Source: Lysinibacillus sp. ZYM-1 (GTDB taxonomy: Bacteria > Bacillota > Bacilli > Bacillales_A > Planococcaceae). Taken from it: 64,000 nucleotides of DNA. The stretch lies in the NCBI RefSeq assembly GCF_001308875.1, contig NZ_KQ465120.1:62001-126000 (forward strand), written 5' to 3'. The translations under genes were made by a program, and so were the position numbers. The notes beneath the pieces are model-generated. The model ran no database searches. It had not been told where the DNA came from and saw only the letters and a program-made list of their open reading frames with translations. Below, piece after piece: positions 1 through 10,600 of this stretch. The first letter of the stretch is position 1. Each line of letters starts with the position of its first letter.

Positions 1-29
1 TATTCAAGATAGAAACGGCGGGTGTTCGT

Positions 30-1211
30 ATGGTTAGTGAGATATTATTAGAAATTGTAACAGCGATTGGCCGCTTTTTACTCAACCCATTACTGTATAT
101 AACCATAGTGTTTGCTACTTTATTAGGTTATCGTCGTGTAAAACAGGAGCGTAAATATTTTAATAGACGAATTATTTGGGGCTGGACAGAGTTAATCGGA
201 CAATGGAAAGATGGATGGCTATATGCATTGATTATTTCGTTGATTAGTATGGTAGCAGGGCTTACCGTACCGAAAGTATTTTTAATCATTGTAATAGCAG
301 TCTCTATAGTAGCACTTGCACTGTATTTCATGAATGCTCTGTCACCGATTTTGACTATGGGCATAGCTACGCTAGCAATATGGGCCATGTCTTCCTACAA
401 TTGGTCATTTTCTTGGCGGAACATTTCCTTAACAGGAGTGAATTTAGAGGATGGTGCTATCGTTACCATTACCATTCTTGTTGGTCTTTGTGTCATTGCT
501 GAAGGGCTTTTAATTCGACGTGCGGCTATGAATGTCACAACGCCTTGCATGGAAAAAACAAAACGAGGTATGCAGGCAATTGTCTATCGCTCAAGAAATG
601 TCTGGGTATTGCCTATCTTCTTTGTCATTCCTGGTGATGCAATTGCTGCAGTATTGCCGTACTGGCCACAGTTTACGATAGGAGATACCAGCTTCGCGCT
701 CATCCTATTTCCTCTTGTAATCGGCTTTTCAAAGCTGATAAGGAAGGAATTACCTGTTCTAATACTACCCAAAATTGGGCGATCTGTATTAATACTTGGA
801 CAGCTTATTTTAATAGGGGGACTGGCTGCATACTTAGAGCCATTGATCGGTTTTATCACGCTTGCCTTGGGAGCAATTATCCGTATCATCATCTCTATCT
901 ATTATGCTGGGCAGGATAAAACAGATCATTATGCGATAGCACCTAGTACAAAGGGTGCGATTATCGCAGCAGTGCTTCCTGATTCGCCAGCTGAAAAAAT
1001 GGGCTTACTTGCAGGTGAATGTATTCGTAAGGTAAATGGTGTTGCCATTTTTACGGAAAATGAGTTATATGAAGCCTTACAATTAAATGCAGCCCATTGC
1101 CGTCTAGAAGTGTTAGATCGAAACAATGAAATTCGTTTAACACAGCATGTAATTTATAGTAATGATCATTACCGAATTGGATTACTACTTGCTGAGCAGA
1201 GGGATGTATAA
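30..1211 (+). CDS. minJ: MinJ-like PDZ-domain membrane protein
   Basis: 393 aa. The first ~285 residues form about eight hydrophobic membrane segments; a PDZ-like domain follows at about 300-375 (SPAEKMGLLAGECIRKVNG is the typical carboxylate-loop/strand pattern). The start of the protein (FLNPLLY, GYRRVKQERKYF) resembles B. subtilis MinJ, which bridges DivIVA and MinD and places the division inhibitor at poles and septa; membrane number and PDZ position fit. In B. subtilis minJ lies close to ctpB and csbA, and csbA follows here with its ATG overlapping this stop codon by one base. GGCGGGTG precedes the ATG. Bases 1-12 (TAT TCA AGA TAG) may be the last codons of an upstream gene. Another PDZ membrane protein is possible, but topology and context favour MinJ. 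Confidence 0.75.
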   Translation: MVSEILLEIVTAIGRFLLNPLLYITIVFATLLGYRRVKQERKYFNRRIIWGWTELIGQWKDGWLYALIISLISMVAGLTVPKVFLIIVIAVSIVALALYFMNALSPILTMGIATLAIWAMSSYNWSFSWRNISLTGVNLEDGAIVTITILVGLCVIAEGLLIRRAAMNVTTPCMEKTKRGMQAIVYRSRNVWVLPIFFVIPGDAIAAVLPYWPQFTIGDTSFALILFPLVIGFSKLIRKELPVLILPKIGRSVLILGQLILIGGLAAYLEPLIGFITLALGAIIRIIISIYYAGQDKTDHYAIAPSTKGAIIAAVLPDSPAEKMGLLAGECIRKVNGVAIFTENELYEALQLNAAHCRLEVLDRNNEIRLTQHVIYSNDHYRIGLLLAEQRDV

Positions 1212-1432
1212 TGGACGTTTTTGGGAAAATGATATTAGCGTTTTTCATACCGGCCTTACTTGTGTTATTGTTCACAAGAATTACGTATAATCGCTATGTT
1301 GCCCTATTATTAGCGATTGCGCTTATCACTGCCTCTGTCTATGCAGGATATACATCCACACCCATTCTTTTCATAATAGATGCATTTTCATTAACAGTGG
1401 GCTTTTGGTTAGCAAGGAAAAGGAAGAAATAA
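1211..1432 (+). CDS. csbA: CsbA family small membrane protein (DUF2198)
   Basis: 73 aa with three hydrophobic segments and a basic C-terminal tail (ARKRKK). The LVLLFTRITYNRYVALLLA pattern closely resembles B. subtilis CsbA, a sigma-B-controlled general stress protein of unknown biochemical role. The ATG overlaps the stop of the upstream minJ-like gene (TAATG), suggesting translational coupling. A strong hairpin terminator follows at once. In B. subtilis csbA precedes uvrBA; here the next genes instead point the other way. I see no convincing sigma-B promoter directly upstream, so expression probably comes from the upstream operon promoter. Confidence 0.85.
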   Translation: MDVFGKMILAFFIPALLVLLFTRITYNRYVALLLAIALITASVYAGYTSTPILFIIDAFSLTVGFWLARKRKK

Positions 1433-1464
1433 AAAGGTCAGTCCTAATGTGGACTGACCTTTTT
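1431..1464. terminator. Bidirectional terminator csbA / azlD
   Basis: Stem AAAAAGGTCAGTCC / GGACTGACCTTTTT with a 6-nt loop. A T-run on one side and an A-run on the other let it end both converging transcripts. Confidence 0.9.
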
Positions 1465-1789
1465 ATATGAAAAATCGTACAGCTGCCATTATAATAACCC
1501 CTGCAACCACAGTAATTGATAAACTTTTTGTGATCAGGGCAATAAGAAGTGTTGGAACAAATGTAATAAAGACAGGCCAATCAAGCGTCACCACTTTGCT
1601 GCTTTCTGTATCGATTAAATTTTCAATTACAAGGGCACTTAAAATACAAACAGGAATATAGCTAAGCCACTTTAGGACAACATCTGGAAGTGTAACACTG
1701 CGCACAAAAATAAACGGAATGACACGGGGGAGCCATGTTACAAGCGCACAGCCGATAATAAGCCATACCATATAAGCGGTTGTTGTCAT
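1463..1789 (-). CDS. azlD: AzlD family branched-chain amino acid transport protein
   Basis: 108 aa, almost entirely hydrophobic, about four membrane segments. YMVWLIIGCALVTWLPRVIP is the characteristic AzlD opening. In B. subtilis AzlC and AzlD act as a two-part branched-chain amino acid exporter (4-azaleucine resistance). The gene overlaps the end of azlC by 4 bases (ATGA-type junction), so the two are translationally coupled, and its stop lies in the shared terminator with csbA. No cytoplasmic or regulatory domain is present. Confidence 0.88.
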   Translation of the reverse strand: MTTTAYMVWLIIGCALVTWLPRVIPFIFVRSVTLPDVVLKWLSYIPVCILSALVIENLIDTESSKVVTLDWPVFITFVPTLLIALITKSLSITVVAGVIIMAAVRFFI

Positions 1790-2520
1790 TTGTCAGTCAC
1801 CACCCCGATGGTTGCTACAATAACTGTTGCTAGTAGGACAGCCACATGTGACGGTACAATATACGAAAGGCCATACATAATAACAGCCATATAGCCGATT
1901 AACTTAATATAATGCATGATTTTACTTTTACCAACGCTACTCAATTGTAGAACTAAAAGTGCAACAAACATCGCAACTAAGGCGAAATCTAAGCCCCATT
2001 GTTCAGGATTTGCCACCCATTGCCCTAAGAAGGCGCCTGTGACACACGACAAAATCCAGAAAATATAAGCGGTTAAGTTAAGCCCATCCATCCATTTTCC
2101 GTATAGTTTACCTGTTTGCATTTGCTTAGTCACAGCAACACCAAAGGTTTCGTCGGTTAATAATGTACCGAAACCAACATTTCTAAGCATAGAATAACGT
2201 GTAAAATGAGGTGCTAATGTTAAACTCATTAATAGATGGCGTAAATTGACGACAAAAATGGTTACAATGATAGCAGAAGCAGGACTACTTGTTAAAAGAA
2301 GTGCACAAAAGATAAACTGTGCGGAACCTGCATAAATCAATATTGTTAAAAGTGCAATTTCGAGTACCGATAATCCTGAAGCGGAACCTACAACACCGAA
2401 TGCAAGTCCTATACTAATATAGCCGAGTAAAGTAGGTACACAATCCTTCACACCCTGTATAAATCTATCGTTGGAAGAGCTTGTGGCCTGATCTTTATGA
2501 AGCTCTGTTGTACTTGTCAT
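1786..2520 (-). CDS. azlC: AzlC family branched-chain amino acid exporter
   Basis: 244 aa, several membrane segments, with the AzlC pattern PTLLGYISIGLAFGVVGSASG near the N-terminus and NLRHLLMSLTLAPH in the middle, both typical of the family. It is the large subunit of the AzlCD exporter. Start ATG with AAGAAAGGATG upstream. It is transcribed away from an XRE-cupin regulator that starts 124 bases upstream, an arrangement common for azlCD operons, so local control is likely. Two GTATAC hexamers in the intergenic region could be regulator sites or paired -10 boxes. Confidence 0.9.
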   Translation of the reverse strand: MTSTTELHKDQATSSSNDRFIQGVKDCVPTLLGYISIGLAFGVVGSASGLSVLEIALLTILIYAGSAQFIFCALLLTSSPASAIIVTIFVVNLRHLLMSLTLAPHFTRYSMLRNVGFGTLLTDETFGVAVTKQMQTGKLYGKWMDGLNLTAYIFWILSCVTGAFLGQWVANPEQWGLDFALVAMFVALLVLQLSSVGKSKIMHYIKLIGYMAVIMYGLSYIVPSHVAVLLATVIVATIGVVTDK

Positions 2521-2644
2521 AAATAGGTCATCCTTTCTTAAAAATTTCCATGTATACTGTTGATGGAATAGTTTGATTGTTCTTGATGTTTATTAAAGTA
2601 TACAGATGTCCGATAAAATAAACAACAGAAAATTGGTGATTAGA
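2521..2644. promoter_or_regulatory. Divergent azlC / XRE-cupin control region
   Basis: Two copies of the palindromic hexamer GTATAC lie at 2552-2557 and 2599-2604, one toward each gene. Each overlaps a TATACA-like -10 in the matching direction, so they may be promoter parts, operators, or both. Plausible -35 boxes are weak (TTGTTC on the plus strand). Confidence 0.4.
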
Positions 2645-3196
2645 ATGGAACAAATGAGTCGGAATTTAGCATTTCAATTAAAGAAAATTAGACAACAACG
2701 CCATTTAAGCTTAGATGATGTTGCCAAAGCGACAGGCGTAAGTAAAGCACAACTGGCTCAAATAGAAAAGGGGGAGGCGAATCCTACCGTATCAACAATT
2801 TGGAAAATTGCTGCAGGTATGCGCATTTCATTTTCTTCATTATTACAGCCACCGACTGCTCATTACATGCGTTTTAGCAGTAAGGATGTCCCACATGTTG
2901 ATGAGGATGAGGGACGCTATCGTGTTTATTCGATTATCCCGTATAATCCTGAACGAGGATGGGAATTCTACAAGGTTGAAATGGAACCTGGAGCAGTTAG
3001 TAGGAGTGAAGCCCATACAGAAGGGGTAGAGGAAACTGTAATGCTCATTAAAGGACAAGCAGTTATTTCTGCTGGAGATATGAATGAATTACTGGATGAA
3101 GGGGATACACTAGTATTCTCGGGGCATCAGCCTCATGAATATCGGAATACATCAGAAGGGCTAACAATTTTTCATTTAATTTTACAGTATAAATAG
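2645..3196 (+). CDS. XRE family regulator with C-terminal cupin domain
   Basis: 183 aa. Residues ~5-62 form an HTH_3/XRE domain (LDDVAKATGVSKAQLAQIEKGEANPTVSTI). Residues ~105-183 are a cupin barrel with GAVSRSEAHTEGVEETVM and GDTLVFSGHQPHEY. Such proteins sense a small ligand and often control neighbouring transport or amino acid genes; divergence from azlCD suggests that target. I chose the ATG at 2645, preceded by GGTGAT, over an in-frame ATG at 2606 that lies beside the promoter and lacks a binding site. The following gene is very close, so both may be co-transcribed. Confidence 0.85.
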   Translation: MEQMSRNLAFQLKKIRQQRHLSLDDVAKATGVSKAQLAQIEKGEANPTVSTIWKIAAGMRISFSSLLQPPTAHYMRFSSKDVPHVDEDEGRYRVYSIIPYNPERGWEFYKVEMEPGAVSRSEAHTEGVEETVMLIKGQAVISAGDMNELLDEGDTLVFSGHQPHEYRNTSEGLTIFHLILQYK

Positions 3197-3207
3197 AGGT
3201 GTCGATA

Positions 3208-3846
3208 TTGAAAGAATGGTTTACTGTAGAAAATATTGAACTTGTTGCGGCACAGTATCGAACACTTGGACCCATCATTGGTTTACTGCTACCTTTTATA
3301 GAAGCGTTTTTACCATTCCTACCATTAGTGGTGTTCGTTGTAGCCAATGCAAGTGCATTTGGATTATGGCTTGGATTTTTATTATCTTGGTTAGGTTCTG
3401 CGGCTGGATCTTATGTGGTATTTTTAATTGTCCGCCATTTTGGTAAGCATCCAAGGCTACGATTTTTAACTGGCAGTAAAAAAGTACAGAAACTTATTAA
3501 ATGGGTGGATATGAATGGCATTAGCCCTCTTTTTGTCCTCCTATGTTTCCCTTTTACACCTTCTGTTATCGTGAACATTGTAGCGGGTTTGTCTCATATT
3601 CATAAAAAGTTTTATTTAGTTGTTTTACTAGCTGGAAAATTCGTGATGATCTTAGGTATGAGTGTATTAGGGTATGATTTAAAATCATTATTAACAAGCC
3701 CTGTGAGACTGGTGATTGCAGCTGTTGCTATTGTTATTTTATGGTGGATTGGTAAGCTGATTGAGAAGCGATTGAATGCCCGTGTAGAGAGAGATTTAAA
3801 GCAAGTGCGAAATTTGACGAAAAATCAGGATCACCATACAAATTAA
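3208..3846 (+). CDS. TVP38/TMEM64 (DedA-like) membrane protein
   Basis: About 212 aa, five to six membrane segments. The amphipathic re-entrant pattern IIGLLLPFIEAFLPFLPLVVF and the later SPLFVLLCFPFTPSVIVNIVAGLS are hallmarks of the TVP38/TMEM64/VTT family (B. subtilis YhjE, YtxB, YdjZ type), linked to lipid scrambling or transport in the membrane. I prefer the TTG at 3208 (AGAGGTG upstream, good spacing) to the GTG at 3199, which lies inside that ribosome binding site. The C-terminal tail is basic and cytoplasmic. It starts only 11 bases after the XRE-cupin gene and ends in a clear terminator. The exact substrate is unknown. Confidence 0.8.
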   Translation: MKEWFTVENIELVAAQYRTLGPIIGLLLPFIEAFLPFLPLVVFVVANASAFGLWLGFLLSWLGSAAGSYVVFLIVRHFGKHPRLRFLTGSKKVQKLIKWVDMNGISPLFVLLCFPFTPSVIVNIVAGLSHIHKKFYLVVLLAGKFVMILGMSVLGYDLKSLLTSPVRLVIAAVAIVILWWIGKLIEKRLNARVERDLKQVRNLTKNQDHHTN

Positions 3847-3857
3847 AATAAGAATCG

Positions 3858-3891
3858 TTGCCTCTTTGATTATTTGAAGAGGCTGTTTTTT
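3858..3891 (+). terminator. Terminator after TVP38 gene
   Basis: GCCTCTT / AAGAGGC stem with a 10-base loop, followed by a TGTTTTTT tract. Confidence 0.85.
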
Positions 3892-4147
3892 ATGTAATGA
3901 ATCATAGGTTTTAATCGTCTGTCGAAGGTTGATAGATAGTATTTACTAGATTTTTTCGATAGAATTTAAAATAGATCATTAAAGTTGTTTAGAGTGATCA
4001 CTTCTAATTGGAAAAAAGTGATTAAATTGGTGTGGGCAACGCTCGCTAGATTGTAAAAAGTGTACTATGTGAGAGTCCAATTAAGTAATGAATGACTAGC
4101 GCTCAACCAAAATATAAAAAAGGAATCCATAAAGGAGGGGAAAGGAT

Positions 4148-7100
4148 ATGACATTGCGTATTGTTTCGGGTCGCTCGGGAACAGGAAAATCGGCATTTAT
4201 TCATCAAGAAATAGTCGAGCAGCTAAAGACAGATCCGTTAGGTCAACCTATTTTTATTATTGTTCCTGACCAGATGTCTTACTCTACGGAATATGAGCTG
4301 ACGAATAAGCATGGTTTACATGGCTTGATTCGTGCGCAAGTAATGACGTTTAAGCGTTTAGCATGGCTGGTTTTACAGGAGACAGGTGGTATTGCTCGTA
4401 AAGAAGTAAATGGATATGGCTATCGAATGCTAATCCGTAAACTTTTGGAGGAACAAAAAAGTGAGTTCTCCTTATTTCGACAAGCTGCTGGAAAACGTGG
4501 CTTTACAGAGGAAATTGAAACACTCTTAAAAGAATTTAGTCGATATAGTGTAAATAGCTCTGTTTTAGCAGAGGTAACAGAATCTTTAAAGGTAATCGAT
4601 GCGCCAAATACATTACAAGCCAAAACGAATGATTTATATGTAGTTCTGCAGGCATTAGAGGAACGACTTGGTACGACATATGTCGATAGTGAGGGCTATT
4701 ATCCGATTTTAACAGAGCAATTGAAGTATGCCGAAACGATGAAGCACGCAACCATTTATATTGATGGTTTCACGGCTTTTACGGTACGAGAGTTAGAGTT
4801 GGTTCGTGAACTGCTAAAGGTAACTAAACAAGTAACCGTCGTTCTGCCTTTTGATCATATAGACGAGGCATTTGATGAACAAGCTCTTTTTCATGAGGCG
4901 GCCTTAACAAATCAGCGGTTACATGATATCGCAAATGAAGAGGGCATAGATATCGGAGCGCCTTTACATTTTTATCATACTCAAAGATTTCACTCTGAAG
5001 ATTTACAACATGTAGAGGAAAAGTTTGCAGATATGGTGCCACAAACGAAAAAAACTTCTGGAGATGTAATGGTGTTTGAAGCATCAAACCGTAGAGCGGA
5101 GGTTCATGCGATTGCCCGGGAAATAACAAAGCTGACCAGGGAAGATGGCTATCGTTATCAAGATATTGTTCTTTTATATAGACAAGCAGAACTTTATGAT
5201 CCATTGATTACAAGTATTTTCCAACAATATGAAATTCCTATTTTTACAAATACTAAAAAAACGATGCTACATCATCCACTGATAGAGCTTAGCCGTTCTG
5301 CATTAGAAGTTATGACATCTAATTGGAAATATGAACCGGTATTTCGAAGCGTAAAAACAGACTTGTTTTTCCCCTTACAAGCTGAGCTAACAATTTGGCG
5401 TGAGCGAGCTGATCGATTGGAAAACTATTGCTTGGCGCAAGGAATCTATGGTGAACGTTGGTTTGAAGAGGCTCGTTGGTTTTATAAAAAATATCGTGGG
5501 CTTGAGTTCCATTCGCGTGTACAAACAGATGAAGAACGTGCAATGCAAACAGAAATCGAGGCAATTCGTGACGAAATTCGTCAACCGTTAAAGATTTTAC
5601 AAGACAAGCTGAGTATAGCGTCAACTGGTAGGGATATTGCCACTGCTTTATTTGAGCTAGTAGAGTCATTACAGGTATATGAGAAGCTTCAAGCTATGAA
5701 AGATCGTGAGCTTGAACGTGGGGACGCATTAGCAGCGAGTGAACATGAGCAAGCTTGGAATGAGTGGGTCAATGTGCTTGATCAATTTGTCTATATGTTT
5801 GGCGAGCAGGAGATGACTGTGGAGGAAGCGGCTAAAATTCTTGATGAAGGCTTTGATACATTAGAATTTTCTAGGATTCCGCCAACCTTAGATGAGGTTA
5901 TGGTAGCGACTGTTGATCTAGCTCGATTGTCCAGTATCAAAGTGGCCTTTGTTTTAGGGATGAATGATGGCGTTTATCCAACTCGAATGGAGTATGAGGG
6001 TTTATTGTCAGATACAGAGCGTGAATGGTTTAGTCAAATTGGTTACGAGCTGGCACCAACCTCTACCAACCGTTTATTACAGGAAAATTTCTTATTCTAT
6101 CGAGCTGTTACAACACCATCAGACAAGCTTTATTTGACGTATCCTACAGCAGATGAAGAGGGAAAGGCACTGTTACCCTCACTGTATTTGAAAAAAATCA
6201 TAGGTAATGACAAAATGGCTGGCCTGTTAAGCGGTATTCAAGCAGAGCGTGTTGTTATTGATCCAATTGAATTATTAGATGGGAACGCCTTACCATATTT
6301 ACGTCATCCACGTACAGCTTTAGCCCATTTAATGGTGCAATTACGTCAAGCAGAACATAGCCGAGAATTGGCACCTGAATGGCTGGCGTTACAAAAATTT
6401 TATAAACAGGACCCATATTGGGCACTGATTTTTGATCGTGTACTTTATCCAATTACTCATAAAAATGAAGCAGAGCCACTGGAAACCTATATAACACAGG
6501 AATTATATGGTCAAAAGCTTACATCTAGTGTGTCTCGTATTGAGAAATACTTTAGATGTCCTTTTTCCCATTTCACTACGTATGGTCTACGTTTAGAAGA
6601 ACGTGCAGAGTACCGTTTGGAAACCTTTGCGATGGGTGATTTATTCCATGAGGCTTTAAAGTGGATAACAGAGGAAACTCATCGACTGCAGCTATCTTGG
6701 ATTCGTTTAACAAACCAGCAAATTAAACAATTAGCACGTCAAGCAGTTGAGCAAATTGTGCCTGTTTTTTCACATCAAATTTTATTATCTAGTGCTCGTT
6801 ATCGCTATATACAGCGTAAGCTTATTCGAATTGTGGAGCGCACGATGACGGCATTGACACAGCATGCTAATGTGTCTCACTTTAAACCAATTGCGATTGA
6901 GGCGTCGTTTGGTCCAGGGCAACATGAACAGCTGCCACCACTTGAAATTGATTTGACTAGTGGAAAGAAAATGTTTATGCGAGGACGTATTGATCGCGTA
7001 GATAGTGCGACGATAGATGATCGCTCTTATTTACGGATTGTTGATTATAAATCTTCAGCTCGTGATTTAGATTTAAATGAGGTTTATTATGGCTTGTCTT

Positions 7101-7657
7101 TACAGGTTCTTACCTATTTAGATGTAGCAATGGAAAATAGCTCCTATTGGTTATCAGGGGAAACAGAGCCTGCTGGGGTGCTATATGTCCATGTTCATAA
7201 TCCAATGTTAAAACTAGATAAGGATATGACGGATAGTGAAGTGGAGGAGGACCGTTTAAAGCAGTATAAAATGAAGGGGCTGCTGTCCGAGAATGCAGAG
7301 GCGATTTTATCGATGGACGAGCAGTTAGAGGAAAGCAGTGGCCATTCAAAAATTATCCCTGTCTATATGAAAAAAGATGGAACGCCTTCTGAATCGCAAT
7401 CTCGTATTGTTCCCGTGAATGATATGAAAAAGCTCCAGCATTTTGTGCGTCGTAAACATCAGGAGGCGGGAAATGGCATTTTGTCGGGTGATACTGCCAT
7501 CAGTCCCTATAAATTAAAGTCCAAAACGGCATGTGATTATTGTCAATTTGCCGCGGTTTGTCAATTTGATCCATCTGATGGTAAACAAAACTATCGTCAG
7601 TTGATGCAAGCGAAACCGAATGAAATTGTTGATAAAATTCGGAAGGAGATCGAGTAG
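4148..7657 (+). CDS. addB: ATP-dependent helicase/nuclease subunit AddB
   Basis: 1169 aa, the usual AddB size. Walker A is GRSGTGKS near residue 8. C804 (in YFRCPFSH) and C1129, C1132, C1138 (CDYC...VC) give the C...CX2CX5C iron-sulfur staple of AddB. The nuclease segment around residues 940-975 ends in RIVDYKSSARDLD (D-YK catalytic strand). With AddA it forms the RecBCD counterpart that resects double-strand breaks and is regulated by Chi. A very strong site (AGGAGGGGAAAGGAT) precedes the ATG. addA begins one base after the stop, a tight operon. No promoter could be placed with confidence in 3892-4147. Confidence 0.97.
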   Translation: MTLRIVSGRSGTGKSAFIHQEIVEQLKTDPLGQPIFIIVPDQMSYSTEYELTNKHGLHGLIRAQVMTFKRLAWLVLQETGGIARKEVNGYGYRMLIRKLLEEQKSEFSLFRQAAGKRGFTEEIETLLKEFSRYSVNSSVLAEVTESLKVIDAPNTLQAKTNDLYVVLQALEERLGTTYVDSEGYYPILTEQLKYAETMKHATIYIDGFTAFTVRELELVRELLKVTKQVTVVLPFDHIDEAFDEQALFHEAALTNQRLHDIANEEGIDIGAPLHFYHTQRFHSEDLQHVEEKFADMVPQTKKTSGDVMVFEASNRRAEVHAIAREITKLTREDGYRYQDIVLLYRQAELYDPLITSIFQQYEIPIFTNTKKTMLHHPLIELSRSALEVMTSNWKYEPVFRSVKTDLFFPLQAELTIWRERADRLENYCLAQGIYGERWFEEARWFYKKYRGLEFHSRVQTDEERAMQTEIEAIRDEIRQPLKILQDKLSIASTGRDIATALFELVESLQVYEKLQAMKDRELERGDALAASEHEQAWNEWVNVLDQFVYMFGEQEMTVEEAAKILDEGFDTLEFSRIPPTLDEVMVATVDLARLSSIKVAFVLGMNDGVYPTRMEYEGLLSDTEREWFSQIGYELAPTSTNRLLQENFLFYRAVTTPSDKLYLTYPTADEEGKALLPSLYLKKIIGNDKMAGLLSGIQAERVVIDPIELLDGNALPYLRHPRTALAHLMVQLRQAEHSRELAPEWLALQKFYKQDPYWALIFDRVLYPITHKNEAEPLETYITQELYGQKLTSSVSRIEKYFRCPFSHFTTYGLRLEERAEYRLETFAMGDLFHEALKWITEETHRLQLSWIRLTNQQIKQLARQAVEQIVPVFSHQILLSSARYRYIQRKLIRIVERTMTALTQHANVSHFKPIAIEASFGPGQHEQLPPLEIDLTSGKKMFMRGRIDRVDSATIDDRSYLRIVDYKSSARDLDLNEVYYGLSLQVLTYLDVAMENSSYWLSGETEPAGVLYVHVHNPMLKLDKDMTDSEVEEDRLKQYKMKGLLSENAEAILSMDEQLEESSGHSKIIPVYMKKDGTPSESQSRIVPVNDMKKLQHFVRRKHQEAGNGILSGDTAISPYKLKSKTACDYCQFAAVCQFDPSDGKQNYRQLMQAKPNEIVDKIRKEIE

Positions 7658-7658
7658 C

Positions 7659-10600
7659 ATGGTTCAAACAATTCCTATAAAGCCAGCTGATGTCACATGG
7701 ACAGACGATCAGTGGAAGGCTATCTACGCTAGTGGTCAAGATACACTTGTATCGGCTGCGGCAGGGTCTGGGAAAACAGCAGTCCTGATTAATCGGATGA
7801 TTGAGAAAGTTATTGCTACGGAAAAGCCCATTAATGTGGATGAACTACTGGTGGTGACCTTTACGAATGCTTCGGCAGCTGAAATGCGCCATCGTATGTC
7901 AGAGGCTCTTGAAAAGGCTATAGCAGAAAATCCGACATCCAATCATTTAAGACGCCAATTGAGTCTTATTAATAAAGCACAAATTTCAACATTGCATTCT
8001 TTCTGTTTAGCGATAGTTAAACAATACGCATATATGCTCGACATAGATCCAGGCTTTCGTATTGCTAATGAGGCAGAGGTAGCTTTATTAAGAGATGATA
8101 TATTAGCGGATGTCCTTGAAGGTGCCTATGATTCTGAGGAGGAGACAAAGGTACAAGCTATCTATCGACTTGTTGATAGCTTTACCTCGGATCGAGATGA
8201 TCAGGCCATTGAAACGCTGATTAGTAAACTTTATGATACCTCTCGTGTACACGCAGAGCCTCAAAAATGGCTGTGGAGTTTACCGAAAACATATGATTTA
8301 GCTGAGGGTGTGACGATTGATGATTTAGAACTATCTCACTATGTTAAATTGACTGTTCGCCATAGTCTGGAGGAAGCCTTTGTGCTAATTTCAGAAATGC
8401 GGGCAATCACACTCCAGCCTGATGGTCCTGCCCCATATGCTGAAACGGCAGAAATTGATTTTGCGATGATTCAGGAAGGGATTCGAATAAGTCAGGATGG
8501 TACATGGCAGGAACTCTTTGATTATTTTGCAACTGTCAAATGGTCCACATTAAAACGAGTATCGAAGGATGCTTTAGTAGATGGAGAGCTACAGGAGCTT
8601 GCAAAGAAAAAGCGGGAAGCAGCTAAAAAAATTATTAATAAAATCAAAGAAACCTATTTTGTTCGCACCCCCGCACGCTTGTTGGAGGAGATACGCTTAA
8701 TGGCGCCAACAATTGGCACATTAGTGGAATTGACAACTATTTTTAGTGAGCAATTCAGACTTGCCAAGTTAGAGCGAGGTATTATTGATTTTTCAGATTT
8801 AGAGCATTATGCACTACAAATATTAACAGTAGATGTAGACGGAGAGCTTCAGCCATCACCTGTAGCACTTGATATGAAAAAACGATTTAAAGAAGTACTT
8901 GTGGATGAATATCAGGATACAAATATGCTACAGGAAACCATTTTGCAACTCGTCAAAACAGGGGAAGAACAGAATGGCAACCTGTTTATGGTGGGAGACG
9001 TAAAGCAAAGTATTTATCGTTTCCGCTTGGCAGAACCTAAGCTTTTTATGAGGAAATATAGTGAGTTTTTGGAGACACCTGATGTAACGGGTATGCGCAT
9101 CGATTTAAATGCTAACTTCCGAAGTCGAAAGGAAGTGCTGAATGCGACAAACTATATTTTTGCACAAATTATGGGTGAACGTGTTGGTGAAATTCTTTAT
9201 GATGACAATGCTTCATTAAAGCCGGCTGCGCCTTATGATGAAAAAGAAGTACCAGTTGAGCTTGTAGTAATGCATCCTCCACAGGATGAGGAATCAGTGG
9301 AAGAGCAAGTGGACATAACTGATGAAGCTGCTGCGCTAGAAGAATTAAAAAAATCACAATATGAAGCGCGTTTCATTATTGATCGTATACGACAGATGAT
9401 GGAAGATGGAACAACTGTTTATGATACAAAATCAAAGACAGAAAGACCGTTGAAGTATAGTGATATTGTTATTTTAATGCGTTCCATGACATGGTCGACA
9501 GATTTAGTGGAGGAATTTAAGCTAGCGGGTATTCCTCTCTATACAGAGTCGTCTAAGGGGTATTTTGATGCGCTAGAAGTCATGATTATGTTAAATGTCC
9601 TAAAGGTAGTTGATAATCCCTATCAGGATATCCCATTGGCTTCCGTACTACGTGCACCGTTTGTTGGCTTAACGGAAAATGAGTTAGCTAAAATCCGTTT
9701 AGCTGATCCAAAGGTTCCTTTCTATGATGCGTTACGACAATTTATTCGAAGTGAAGGACATGAGGTACAGACAGCTACGTTTGAAAAACTTCAACGCTTT
9801 ATGCTAGCTTTTGAAAATTGGCGAGATTTAGCACGTCGTGGATCACTGTCAGACTTAATTTGGAAGATTTATTTAGATACGCATTATTATGAAATGGTTG
9901 GCGCAATGCCAAATGGCAAGCAGCGTCAGGCCAATTTGCGCATCTTACATGATCGCTCTTTAATGTATGAGAAAACAGCCTTTCGTGGTCTCTTCCGCTT
10001 TTTACGCTTTATAGATCGAATGCGCACACGTGGTGATGATTTAGGGACTGCTAAATCAATTGGTGAAAAGGACGATGTAGTTCGCCTTGTGACAATTCAT
10101 TCATCCAAGGGATTAGAATATCCAGTAGTCTTTGTCGCAGGAATGGGGCGTCCCTTTAATAAAATGGATTTTCATAATCCTTATTTATTCGACCTAGATT
10201 TTGGTCTAGCTGTAAAGGCCATTGACCCAGAAAATCGTATTACTTACACGTCATTACCATTTTTGGCGCTGAAAGAGAAAAAAGAGCTGGAAATGCGTGC
10301 TGAGGAAATGCGTGTCTTATATGTTGCGATGACACGTGCAAAGGAGCGTCTGATTTTAGTAGGCTCCGTTAAGAATTGGGCGAAAACTCGGGACAACTGG
10401 CAGGATGCACAAAACTTACCGATTGATGCCCCGCTTCAAGAATATTTGCGTGCTAGAGCTAATAGCTATTTAGACTGGGTAGGGCCAGCAGTGGCAAGGC
10501 ATGCAAACTTTGCATCCCAAGCTACTACTTCATACAAGGAATTGGACAGTCCATCTCATTGGTGGGTACAGCCCGTTGATACGCGACATTATTCGTATGA

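Noticed and set aside
128-1275. Minus-strand ORFs opposite minJ/csbA
   Set aside because: They lack ribosome sites, overlap a well-supported gene, and have no recognisable domains.
9169-9357. Minus-strand ORFs inside addA (and similar ones in addB, clpB, pepF)
   Set aside because: Shadow frames of conserved coding sequence.
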